This document shows positions 22,607 to 33,376 of a stretch of 64,000 bases of DNA, piece by piece. Made by a program: the position numbers and the translations under genes. Positions within the stretch are counted from its first letter, which is position 1; the number at the start of each line of letters is the position of its first letter. Under the pieces are notes generated by a model, which did no database searches, was not told the origin of the DNA, and saw only the letters and a program-made list of their open reading frames with translations. Source of the stretch: Hyaloscypha bicolor E (lineage: Eukaryota > Ascomycota > Leotiomycetes > Helotiales > Hyaloscyphaceae); contig NW_020194619.1 of the NCBI RefSeq assembly GCF_002865645.1, positions 1,648,442 to 1,712,441 on the forward strand, in the 5' to 3' direction.

Positions 22607-23205
22607 CTTAAACTATTGAAAATGAGAGCTCGAAGGAGATTGTTCTGAAAGTATACGTTAAGAGGGCAAGGGATTAAGGTTTATAGATTTGATGTTGACA
22701 TTGTTGATCATCTGGAATATAAAGCAAACTCTGTCCGGCCACTTTTAATAGATTTACTCCAGATTTCGCTGCACTCACGACTTGGGATCATTAAGATCTC
22801 AAAAGGTGGAGCGGAGGGTCGGATGTTATAGAGAGGGAACAAAGCAAAGATCGGCATGATGGTTGGTAATCGCGAAGGGGATGGACACTAGTGCTCCTCG
22901 CTAGTGAAAAGGGGGTGGCACAATTTCGCCTAGAGGTTGTTTACTTCCATTTACTCCTTCGAACCCCTCCAAATATAACTATGTTTCTAAGAAATAGCCG
23001 CACAGTGTTTCACAAATCGACGCCCTCGTACATGAATCTTTTCTCCTCCTCTCAACCACTAATTCAAGCGAAAGAACTTCAACGAGTCCCTTCCGAGGGA
23101 AGAAACTCCTCAACTCACTGCTTCACATAACATAAATAAAATTGAGCACAACATAATCCCCATCTAGAGGTTCCCCACAATATCAGACACCCTCCAAGTC
23201 TTCAT
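22607..23205. other. Intergenic, no gene supported
   Basis: Shared upstream space of the NmrA-like gene; no other frame with support. Confidence 0.35.
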
Positions 23206-23545
23206 CTAGAGGAAGCAGGCGAAGGGGCGGGCGAGGCGGATGAGGCGGGTTTGGTGGCTGGAGGGGTCGTTGAAGGTTTTGAGTTTTTGGAGGTGGCTTT
23301 TGGGCTTTTCTAGCCTTACGGTGGAGGAGGCAGGGCTTTGGGAGAAGGCTGGGGTGGGAGTCCCAATGGTCGTGGTTTTGCTCTTTTCAGGGGCTTCTGC
23401 TTGGAAACGGCGAGCCCTTTGTTGGAGAGCATGTCGGTATCATAGATGATTGGCCGCAGGAATGTCGTTGCCGGACAGGCGAAGCGGATGAAGAGAAATG
23501 CTACTTCAGTGAATGCGGTTAGGATAACTAATTGTTTCTGCGATG
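23206..23545 (-). pseudogene. C-terminal fragment of a fungal integral membrane protein, frameshifted
   Basis: On the minus strand a hydrophobic stretch QLVILTAFTEVAFLFIRFA, then a block ending DTDMLSNKGLAVSK, reads open from about 23,545. The continuation AEAPEKSKTTTIGTPTP… to RLARPFACFL and the stop at 23206-23208 is in a different frame, implying one small indel near 23,405. No upstream domain is visible, so the 5' part is lost or lies in undetected exons. The family is not identified. Confidence 0.5.
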
Positions 23546-23964
23546 TAGCCTCTGAGAACGGGCGTTATTACAGGAATATTGAGACTTTCTAACCCTCATG
23601 CTCACGTGACCACGTCTCCTTTGCTCAAGCCCTGCTCAGGCCTAGTTCAACTTCGGCTCAGGTCTGCTCAGGTTTGATCCTGTTTACGCGACGTGGTGTA
23701 GCCAAGACTAATCTAGCCAGGAATCATCTCATCAACTTTTAACGAGGGGCCAAAAAGGCCCCTCAGCAAGGGATCCCAAACATGTTACCACTTTACCATC
23801 CTAACAGATACGGGGACCATAATCTAGGAGGATATTTCTTCCATTGTTCTAAAAGTGGGCGTCTCCTCTCCTGGAACCTACAACCTCCAATAAAAGTGAA
23901 CGTCAAAGGATAGCTGAAGTTCGAAGGCTCTTAAACTCTAAACTCCCAACTCCGCCGAACTACC
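23546..23964. other. Intergenic with cacgtgac site
   Basis: Contains gctcacgtgaccacg near 23,600 and gctcagg repeats (23,630-23,680). No gene. Confidence 0.35.
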
Positions 23965-24858
23965 TTAAAAACTGAGGAACGGCAATCTCTTTGCCACAAT
24001 ATATCCCCAATACAACAGCCTAACATCTCCACTAGGCAATCCAACCAAATTCCCAGCAATTGCACCTAAAATCCAATCGCTATACAACGCAGCCAATACA
24101 CTCGTCGCACTGCCTGCAACTAGAAACACCATAACCCCAATGGCCACAGTACTCTTTCCCAGACTCTCCATGGACGAGTTGTTCGCCTCCTTTTTCCGAC
24201 TCCCAGAACCCTGCGAACACATCCCGATGATACCAAAAATAAGCATCAAGACTGCCGAGAAAGCAATCACAGTTCCAAAGACCTCAGTAATAATTTTAAC
24301 ATGGGCGTTATGTCCGATTTCCTTGAAAACCAACGACAACAACCCTGAAAGCCCAGCAACGACACCCGGGACATATAGCAGCAACCACCAAAGGACCTTC
24401 GTATATTCCTTATTCTCAATAGCATTCGCAGTGCTCTCCAAATGTCCCAATCCACTGTACTGATATTTCTCCTTCGGTCGAACCATCATCGCAGCATGGA
24501 AACTCAGAATGCCAAATGTCACACTTAGGACCAACTTCCACGTCGCCATTGCAACAAATTGCCATCGATTTCGACAACGGAGGATTGTAAGGACGGCAAG
24601 GATAATGGATGCGACGAGACCGAAGATAGTGAGAGTGATGTCGATCCATTTGTGATGATTCCTTTTCCACGGCATCAAAGGACTTCGTTGATGTGAGAGC
24701 ATAATGATCGTGTAATACGTCAAGACATGGGAAGCAAATCCAATTCCACCATAAGGAAGTCCATAGCATTGGAGTTCCTCCGCGAGTGTGCCATTTGTGT
24801 ATGGATTCTCGTGCAGCCAATCATTGAGATTGAAATGGGCCAAGGAAGTGTCGCTCAT
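23965..24858 (-). CDS. Polytopic membrane protein of unknown function
   Basis: The start MSDTSLAHFNLNDWLHENPY at 24858 is preferred over the upstream in-frame ATG at 25008, because the extra 50 residues look like untranslated leader. About 297 residues. Hydrophobic segments, in order: near YGGIGFASHVLTYYTIIML; near IDITLTIFGLVASIILAVL; near FVAMATWKLVLSVTFGILSF; near WWLLLYVPGVVAGLSGLL; near GTVIAFSAVLMLIFGIIGM; near VAIGVMVFLVAGSATSVLA; and a final one near 23,990-24,060. So about seven membrane spans. A Gly/Ser/Lys loop (SQGSGSRKKEANNSSMES) lies before the last pair. No cofactor or transporter motif recognised. Single exon. Confidence 0.75.
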   Translation of the reverse strand: MSDTSLAHFNLNDWLHENPYTNGTLAEELQCYGLPYGGIGFASHVLTYYTIIMLSHQRSPLMPWKRNHHKWIDITLTIFGLVASIILAVLTILRCRNRWQFVAMATWKLVLSVTFGILSFHAAMMVRPKEKYQYSGLGHLESTANAIENKEYTKVLWWLLLYVPGVVAGLSGLLSLVFKEIGHNAHVKIITEVFGTVIAFSAVLMLIFGIIGMCSQGSGSRKKEANNSSMESLGKSTVAIGVMVFLVAGSATSVLAALYSDWILGAIAGNLVGLPSGDVRLLYWGYIVAKRLPFLSF

Positions 24859-26159
24859 GGTGATTTTTTGTGATGATCTGTGGCGAGAGAGCGAAGGGGT
24901 TGCGGAATATAAGAATGGCAATAAGGCTGCTTTACGGGTGACTGCTGCACTGTTTTGGTGAAGGGCTCCACCTTCCCAGCCTCGTGGCGGCTGTGCTGGA
25001 GTCTTCATGCTGTCTCAGCACCGCATGACCTAAATTGGGGATCTGAGCCGAACATTGGTGACACAAGAAGACTTGAAACGCGAGAATTGCCAGATTTGAA
25101 TATTCGTAAGCTACCACTCCCCTTCAATCATTCTCCCTTGAATGGTTGAATCAAAAGAAAATCAATCCTTCGGCCTCAGGTCTTGTCACCTGTCGCTGCT
25201 TGTGACCTTCCAGCAGCTGCACACAAGATTTGCACTCATCATCATCGAGCCACATCGTTTTTGTCATTGCAAAATTACTTCTGCGAGGGGGCGCCAGCTC
25301 AACGCACTGCGCACTCGCGACAGAGCTTTGCGATTGGAACCACACTCGTGAAGTCGCGATCGTGCAGGAGGTATTGAAGCGGTGGCTTGCGGCAAGGCAT
25401 CTTCACCAACTCAGCCCCCGCCTCACCGGATGCAGCGCCATCCCACCAAATGTCCTTTCGGCGGCAAAATATTGGAGGCGTGCATATGTATACAGGGTGG
25501 CTGTTCAAACCACGAAAATGCTTTTTAAGGCGCAAATGGATATGCAAGAATGGCGTGTCGTGATTTCGGGTCCGGAAAAGGAGGACTGCTACTAGACAGA
25601 ATTGAGCTAATTTCTTGAAATTATGTTTATGTGAAGAGAGCTCTCTCACTTGATACCTAATTATTAGACAAGGACCGAAATCCCCCCACAAAAAAGGACA
25701 TCAACCGTCTCAAACTCCTGTCGACAGCCCTCTTTCTCTATAAATTAATACCCAGAGAATAAATGGCAGTGTTGATTGGGGAGGGAGAGAAGTTCCAAGA
25801 GCATCCAAATGGATCAGCTCTAACATCGCGGGTAAAAAGTGCAAATTAATTCTCTGGCCTTTCTGGAGTGGAATTGTTGAATTTGAGGTATCGCACGAAG
25901 CAGGTGAGAAAAAAAATTATTACGCCTCGTATTTAATTGTTTCCGTTATGTTAGATAGCACCGCCAAGTCTGACTCTGATAGTCTTGCTATTTTTGTTCG
26001 CTTTTCCAAATTTCCATTTCTGCCAAAAGATCCAAATCACAAGGGCCAACTGCCGTGAGGCACTGATAACCATGGTCAAATTTGTTGCCCCGGTCGAGCC
26101 CCCTTCACAAGGAGGACGATGGCTTCTAAGCCTATGAGAGCTGTATAATAACGCGTGTA
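24859..26159. other. Last normal-composition spacer before the AT-rich block
   Basis: Several overlapping short frames (24932-25691), none with a recognisable domain. Composition stays normal to about 26,150, then drops. Confidence 0.35.
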
Positions 26160-29100
26160 CTAACCAGATTTGGATTTTCCTCTTCTTTTAAAAGTAGTTA
26201 TTAGAGACCCTAATTGTCTTTAAAGGATCTTTTACCTTATTTAATTCAATTTAACTTAATTAAGCTAAATTAAATTTAATTCATATTGCAATCCGCTTTC
26301 TTTTTCTAATACATCTGTTTTAAAAATACTTAAAACCATAAATTTATAAAGAAATATAACTTATTTAAGTAGCAGACTTTAATTCTTATTATATAATTAC
26401 TTTTATTTTATTTTATTTCTTAACTTATATATAAAAGTATATTTTTTAAATATTTTTATTTATATATTATATATAAATAGCTCTTATATAATAAGTATAT
26501 GTAATGGCATATAAATAGGTATTAGATATTATAAATCTAGTTTCCTATTTTAGGTAAAGCTTATAATTAGAATTATATAAATTATATGGGATTATATTTC
26601 CTAATTAAGTAAAGGGCTTTATATACTTAACTAAGTACTAGGAAATATATAAGGAAACGCTTCTAGCTTTAGAAAGGGGCATTAATTAGTCTTTTATTAG
26701 AATTAACTCTTGAAATTAGTTATATTTGCAAGTATTACTTTATAGATTACTTACCTTAACTACTTATATATTATTCTACTATTATATGCCTTATATTCTA
26801 ATTAATCTAATTTTCGGAAAGTAGTTTATTATAAGGTAATTAAGCCATTAATAAATAAAATTACTAATAACTAGAGTATTAACTAAAAGAAGCGCCTTTA
26901 TTATTACTAGAGTAATTTAGTTAGATATCTAGAAAAGCGCCTAGTTAGGTACTCTTTATATTACCTAATTAGAAAAAGGAAATAGAACTCAGATATTCTT
27001 AGAACTAGCTAGTAAGATAATAATAACGGAGAAACTAGTAGCGGCTTATTATTATATTACTAAATTAGAAGTAAAAATATAATAAAGAAAGAATTTAAAA
27101 GAGCTAGAAGCTTAGATCTATTATCTTGAAAATATTCGAATACCTAATATAGAACCTATTATACTTCTAGTAGTATCCTTAGTTTAGAGGGCTTTAAAAA
27201 CCCGAGAATTACTAATTTATAAAGAGAAAAGTATTAAGAAAGCCTAGGACTTTTTTTACTAGGTAAAGTTAAAATAATATAAAAATAGCGGAATTATCTA
27301 GGCTATAAATATAATAAAGGTTATATATTATATTTTCTATTTTAAGAATATAGTTAGAAATATCTAGAAATATAAAAAGTAATTAGTAAATATTAATATT
27401 ACAAATTAGGAAACCTTTATTAAGTTTATAAAGAATTTTATCTTGAATTCGGAAAACTATAATAATAATACCTTTATTAAGTTTAAGGATATAAAATAGT
27501 AGCTAGATTAGAGTATTTAAAGCTTTATATTTTATTTAGATAATTTATTAAATAACTTGAGATATATAAGTTTATTATAAAAGCGAAATAACTTATTTAG
27601 TAGCTTAAAGCAAGAGATTCGAAATAAGATTAATTATTAAGGAAATACTTTATAAGAAAGAGAAAAGCTTATTTCTATAACTATAAGAGTCGAGAATAAC
27701 TTAAATCTATTTATTTAATAAAAATATAGTAATAAACTAATAAAATAGTAAAAGAAAGAAAATAAAAGAAAAGAAAAAGAAAATAATAAAGAGAAATAGA
27801 AAAGAAATATATTTCTATTATAAGATTTATAAAACCAAGATAATAAAGATATAGTAATAGGGTCTAATATAGTACCTATATTAGAATCTATAAAACCGGA
27901 TATAATTTGCTTTATTTACTAAAAAAAGAATTATTATATTATAACCTATCTAAGTTAGAAGAAACTAACTTACTATAACTATAATAAGTCTAGCCATAAA
28001 GTATATAAGTATTTAGAACTAAAGAAATCAGGAAACAGGTATATTCTATAATAATTATACTCGTTTATATTATAAAAAATAAAGCCTCTAAAACGAGAAT
28101 AATAATTAAAGTTACTATTAAAATAAGGAAAGTAGATATAGGATTAGAATATTAATTAATTCGAGTATAAAGGCTAATTATATAAAGAAAAAGCTAGCTT
28201 TAAATATAAGTATTTTATTAATATTAAAAATAATTCTCTTAATTTTACTAGAGAAAAAAAGAATTCATTTATATAAAGATTATATTCTTGGGATTATTAT
28301 TAAGGATATACTAGGAAATTAAAAAAAAGGCTAATATATATTTTATATTATATAATTTTAATCTAAACTATATTAATATAATACTTGGATTTTTATTACT
28401 TTATTAAATTAATTCCCTAATTTCTTTTAGAAAAGTAATATAAAGATATTAGATTTAATTATAGAAAATTAAAGTTCTAAATATTAAAAAGTTTACTAAA
28501 ATAATAAAGTATAATATATATATTTTTCTATTAATTACTTACCTTATAATAAACGGCTAAAAAATTACTATTATTACTATAAATAGAATAACTTTATTTC
28601 CTAAAAAATATTAGAACTTTTTTCGAGTATTTTTTATAGAAACTATAGATATATTACTCGATTATTATATAATAGAATATTATATAAATCTGGAATTGGA
28701 ATTCTAATTATTATATAATCTTATATATATTTTATTAGAAAAAAAGCTTAAAGTTTTTTGGGAATATCTTAATATTAGCTTAGAAAAAAATAAATCTATT
28801 ATTTTACTAGCCTAATTAATATTCTAATTATATTTATTCTAAAAAAAGAAAATAGCCTATATCTATATATTAATTACTAGAATCTAAATAGAATTACTAT
28901 TAAAAACCGGATATTATTATTACTTATTAGTAAAATAATAAATAAGTTTTATAAAATAAAGATATATATAAAGCTAGATTTAAAAAATACTTATTATTAA
29001 TTATAAATTCGGGAAAATAATAAGTAAAAAATAATAAGTAAAAAATAATATTTCAAATATATTATAAATATTTTAAATATTATATTATATCTTTTAAACT

Positions 29101-29916
29101 CTTTAATATTCCGGTAATATTTCAGGTATATATTAATTATATACTAATAAGTCTTATAAATATTATTTATATAATTTATTTAAATAATATTCTAATTTAT
29201 TTCAAGAACCTAAAATAATATATACTCGAGTAATTATAATAATACTAGCTCTTTATAAACTTAATAAAATACGAGTTTAATATAAAGAAAATAAAGTTCT
29301 TGTAATTTATAATTAATTCAAATAGTATAAAAATAGAAGCTAGTTAGGTTATAGCTATTAGGGAATAACTAGCTCCGAAAAATAATATCTGGGAAGTTTA
29401 AATATTTCTAGGTTTTATTAACTTTTATTAGAGATTTATTTATAAATATTCTAGAATAATAAAAGAATTAATTAATTTATTAAAAACTAATAGAAAACCG
29501 TAATATTATTTTAATTAAATAAATAAGGCAAATAAGGCTTTTAAGAAACTAAAAATTATATTTATAATAGTACTAATTCTTTATTATTTTAATTTAGCCT
29601 TAAAGATTTATATAGAAATAGATACTTCTAAATTTATAATTATAAATATGATTTCCTAGCTCTTTAATAAAGAAATAGAGGCCTAGTAATACTTTATTAT
29701 TTTCTATTTAAAGAAAATAATTATAATTAAAAATAAATACAAGATATATAATTTTAAACTTTTGGTTATTATTCTAATATTTTATATTTAATAATATTAT
29801 TTAATATATATCTAATATATTACTATTATTAAAATAAATTATAATAACTTGAAATACTTTATAATTAAGAGAAAATAAAATAATAAATAAAATAATAAAT
29901 AAAATAAATAAAAAAG

Positions 29917-30060
29917 TATTATATGAATACGGGTATTAGGGAGCTTAGCTTTGCTTACTTAGCGGCCCCTTTTATTTAGCTAGATCTAGAGGCTCCTTTT
30001 AGAGCTTCTTTTAATTAGACAACCATTTATACAAATTACTATTCCTTACTATTTGTAATA
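29917..30060 (+). repeat. 5' LTR of the gag-only element
   Basis: 144 bp, same length as the right copy. Differences between copies are mainly C/T and G/A transitions (for example attagggag/actagagag, aattagacaacc/aatcagataact). Confidence 0.85.
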
Positions 30061-30202
30061 GTTATGAGCCCGGCGTACTAGCTATATACCTCTATTAGCA
30101 ATTAGTAAGCGTTCTAGTAATTGCGGTTATTCTTACTATGGTTATAACCGCCAAAAGAATACGTTTTACCTGTTTTTCTCATCCTTTATTCCTCTTTTTA
30201 GA

Positions 30203-31330
30203 ATGGCAGCTCTACTAGTCTCCGATATACGCCTTACTAATTACAGGAGATTTCCTGAGTAGTATACAGAGCTTAAAATTAATTCCACCTTTCATAATAT
30301 ATGGTACCTTATTAATCCCGATACTCCAGAAGCTCCTCATCTGCTCTCTGCAGAGCCCCCCCCCCCCACCTCTCACGATCGATTAAATAATTGAGTAATC
30401 GAATATTGAGCGAAATACTCTATTAGCGATATGGGATACGGATAGGAGGCCGGAAGCAGAGAAGGGAGTACGACTAAGAGCTCCACGTCCAGCTCGTTTT
30501 GACGATATCAAGGAGGAATACTCGTTCAGGCTCAAGGAGTACGCTATTAAGCAGTCCAATTGGTTAACGCAAAGCTCTCGGTATCAGAATATCTGGGACT
30601 GGGTACGCCGTACGGTAGAACCTGCTCTGCTCGTACCACACCTTGAGTTGCTCGTTTCCCAGCAGAGGCTTTCTTTTCAGAACGTCGTACGAGCTCTTCG
30701 CAATAAATTCCAGCTATCGGAGGACAATATGCGGGAATAAGTGAGGGAGGATTACAAGAGAATTCTGGACCGTGGCAGAATAGGTTCAGAATCTCCCAAA
30801 GCCTGGATTAATAATTAGTACCAAACTCTTATACGAGCTCAAACCTACCGAGTTACAGAAGTCGAAGGATTCCTGGTAATTAAGGACTTTCTTCAAGTGG
30901 TAGCAGCCAAGTTTATACCTATTTGGGGAGAATAGTAACTCGCTTTGGTAATTGAGGCTAATACGCTGGGAGAGCCCGTTCGTACGCTCGAGTAATACGG
31001 AAGGATCTTTGAGGCCCTGATTCAGCAAAACGAATACTTTTTACTTGGGATCTTTGCTTCTCTTACTAGACGATCTGATTTACAAGGCTACTCGTGCCCT
31101 TGTAAGAAAACAAGAGCGGAAAAGCACCCGTAGAAGCCTGTTAATTGCTCTATTCTAGAGCTTGTAACCACTGGTTCCTGTATCAGGAAACTTGATCTAT
31201 AGCCTATGGACAAGTAATTAAAGGATATACGAGAACGCTTGGCAAGGGAATACGAGAAGCTATATGGGCAGCTTGAGAAGAAGGGTTAGATAAAGAAGGG
31301 AGGGAAGTTAATAGGAGATTTTGAGTATTA
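30203..31330 (+). pseudogene. gag-like gene of the nested element, broken
   Basis: ATG 30203 opens MAALLVSDIRLTNYRRFPE, followed by TAG where TGG (Trp) is expected. The frame continues with FHNIWYLINPD, the pattern of Copia-type GAG proteins. A run of 12 C (30356-30367) precedes a change of frame. Frame 3 then reads on from about 30,480 (RFDDIKEEYSFRLKEYAIKQ, NIWDWVRRTVEP) to a TAA near 30,738, with further stops later. Stops are mostly TAG/TAA, consistent with light RIP. Codon content is far richer in G/C than in neighbouring elements. The Copia assignment is an inference from motif shape. Confidence 0.65.
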
Positions 31331-31622
31331 ATGGTACGTATAATGTGGTTTCCTGGCTTTGGGCTTGCGGAGCCGTCCGGGGCTGGAGCTAGGCTTTTTT
31401 GGAACTAAGTGTACTACCGGAGATATCTGGAGACGCTTTGCTTCCTACCCCTTTTTGATTCTATTAGCTTAATATAAGGTATTAGGGAATAACGGTTTCT
31501 TAGCTCTTAATTAGGGTAGATAGACCATATATATACTCCTTTTTGCTTTACTAGGGGTGCTCCGTAGGAGTACTTTACTAGCTATTTCCTTTATATATAG
31601 AATTAGAAGCCTCTGGGGGGTA

Positions 31623-31766
31623 TATTATATAGATACGGGTACTAGAGAGCTTAGCTTTGCTTACTTAGCAGCCCCTTTTATTTAGCTAGATCCAGAGGCT
31701 CCCTTTAGAGCTTCTTTTAATCAGATAACTATTTATACAAATTACTATTCCTTGCTATTTATAATA
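31623..31766 (+). repeat. 3' LTR of the gag-only element
   Basis: Second 144-bp direct repeat, directly followed by the AAAAG duplication; preceded by the G-run. Confidence 0.85.
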
Positions 31767-33127
31767 AAAAGCTAGCTATTTTTGATTTTATTTTAGAATA
31801 TTACCCAGAATATAGTAATTTTACTAATAGACTATTAAAAAGGCCAGACTTTATAATAAATATAAATAAAGATATTTTATTATTTATATTTTATAATAAA
31901 CTATAGAATACAGAATAGAAAGCCCTATAAATAATAATAATAATAAGATATTATATTATTTTTATAATATTATAATATAAGGCCTAAAAGAAAAGAAATA
32001 AATATTTTTTAATTAGTAAAATACTAAGGAATTCCGAAAAGGAAATCTATTTTAATAATAAAATAATACCGGAAATATTATTATTTAAGTCTATTATTAA
32101 TATAGCTAGTTATAAATATTATATATTATAAATTTTAGCTATATAAATAGTTAGATCTGAAATAATATATAAGAAAAATAAAGAAATATTATTTAAATTA
32201 TTATTATAATATTAAAGGCTTATTTCCTTAATATAATACTAGTAATATAAATAGTTTTTAAAGGGAACCTTTATTAAAGCTATTAAAACTTAGAAATTTA
32301 ATATATTTGAATTATTAAAATATTAGAATATTATTTATATATTAAATAAATTAGCTTTTTAAGAAGAATTATTATAAATAAATTATAATAATTCTATAAA
32401 TAAATATTTTAATACTAGTAAAATACTAGAAATTCTTTAAAAGAAATATAAAAAACTATATTAGAACTTATTTTATATATTAATAAACTAAAATAAAAAA
32501 ATAACTATTATATAATATTTTTAATTTATTTTCTATTTCCTTTAAGTTATAATAAAAAATTATTATAAACTATATTATAATACTATTCTTTTTTAGATTT
32601 TATAATAAAATATATAATTCTATACTTATTATTATTAATAAATATATAAAAATAATATAATATATTTTAATTACTAAGGAGATTTTGGCTTTTAAACTAG
32701 CAGAACTATTTATATATTATATTATCAAAAACTTTAGTATATTTATAAATATAACCTCTAATAAAAAATTTATTTTTATAAATAAATTCTAGTTAAGTTT
32801 ATATTTTTATTTAAAGATTTAGTAATAGTTAAAATATAATATTTTACCTATAAACTAATAAATAAATAAAGAATCTAAACTAAATTCTAAAATAATACTT
32901 GAGATATTATACTAGCTACTAATAAAATAACTAAATAATAAAACTTATTTTTATAAAGTTTATATATAATAATAGAAATACTTCTATTTTATATATTATA
33001 TGAATTTTATTTTAATATTAAATTATATATTAAGAATAATATTTCTAAAAAAAATACTAGTAATATAGGAAAAAGTATAAAGAATTTAAGTAAAATAAAA
33101 AATATTAAAGAAATAATAGTAAGAAAT

Positions 33128-33376
33128 TATTATAATTATTATGGCATATATTACTAATAGAAGTTAGACTAGAACTAGCTAGGTATTTAAAATCGGAAAG
33201 CATAAATCGAGATTACAAATATAACCCTATTTAGCTAGTATATAAACTCGTATATAGCTTGTAATTATTTAGATCCGAGGCTTCTTTAAGATCTTTTTCT
33301 CTTTTTTAGCTTTAAATTATTAGAATAGAAATAGTCTAACTTTGCTTTTTAGGCCCTAGATCTTATATTTATAATA
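33128..33376 (+). repeat. 5' LTR of Gypsy-2
   Basis: Starts tattata and ends ataata; aligns without length change to 39194-39442. The bases just inside (taatttaaagctta) resemble the start of the Gypsy-4 interior (gtatttaaagctta), a likely shared primer-binding site. Confidence 0.8.

Larger units (their letters stand above)
29917..31766 (+). mobile_element. Short LTR element with only a gag-like interior (TR-GAG-like), nested in Gypsy-1
   Basis: Direct repeats of 144 bp at 29917-30060 and 31623-31766 (start tattatat.gatacggg, end ctattt.taata). Exact TSD AAAAG at 29912-29916 and 31767-31771. A G-run (about 31615-31620) precedes the right LTR, as a polypurine tract should. The 1,562-bp interior has near-normal base composition, unlike the host. 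It carries one gag-like frame set and no protease, reverse transcriptase or integrase. It therefore needs an autonomous partner. Its insertion postdates Gypsy-1. Confidence 0.85.
26160..33127 (+). mobile_element. Gypsy-1: RIP-degraded Ty3/Gypsy retrotransposon, borders unresolved
   Basis: Read on the plus strand through the stops, the order is gag to pol. Two zinc-knuckle relics (Y-Y-N-Y-…-S-H-…-Y where Cys codons became Tyr) are near 27,906-28,010. A reverse-transcriptase box YLNNILIYF (from YLDDILIY) is at 29,171-29,206. RNase H-like text continues to 29,910, resumes after the nested insert (FDFILEYYPEY near 31,785), then integrase and a chromodomain-like end near 33,070. CA/TG are nearly absent. 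I found no LTR pair, so start and end are approximate. Interrupted by the element at 29917-31766 and truncated or split by Gypsy-2 at 33,128. Confidence 0.7.

Noticed and set aside
25142..25691. Overlapping frames of about 120-130 codons on both strands
   Set aside because: Mutually exclusive frames, no domain, no splice support; treated as non-coding.
30786..31028. 80-codon minus-strand frame in the gag-only element
   Set aside because: Antisense to the gag-like frame, which has clearer protein-like text.
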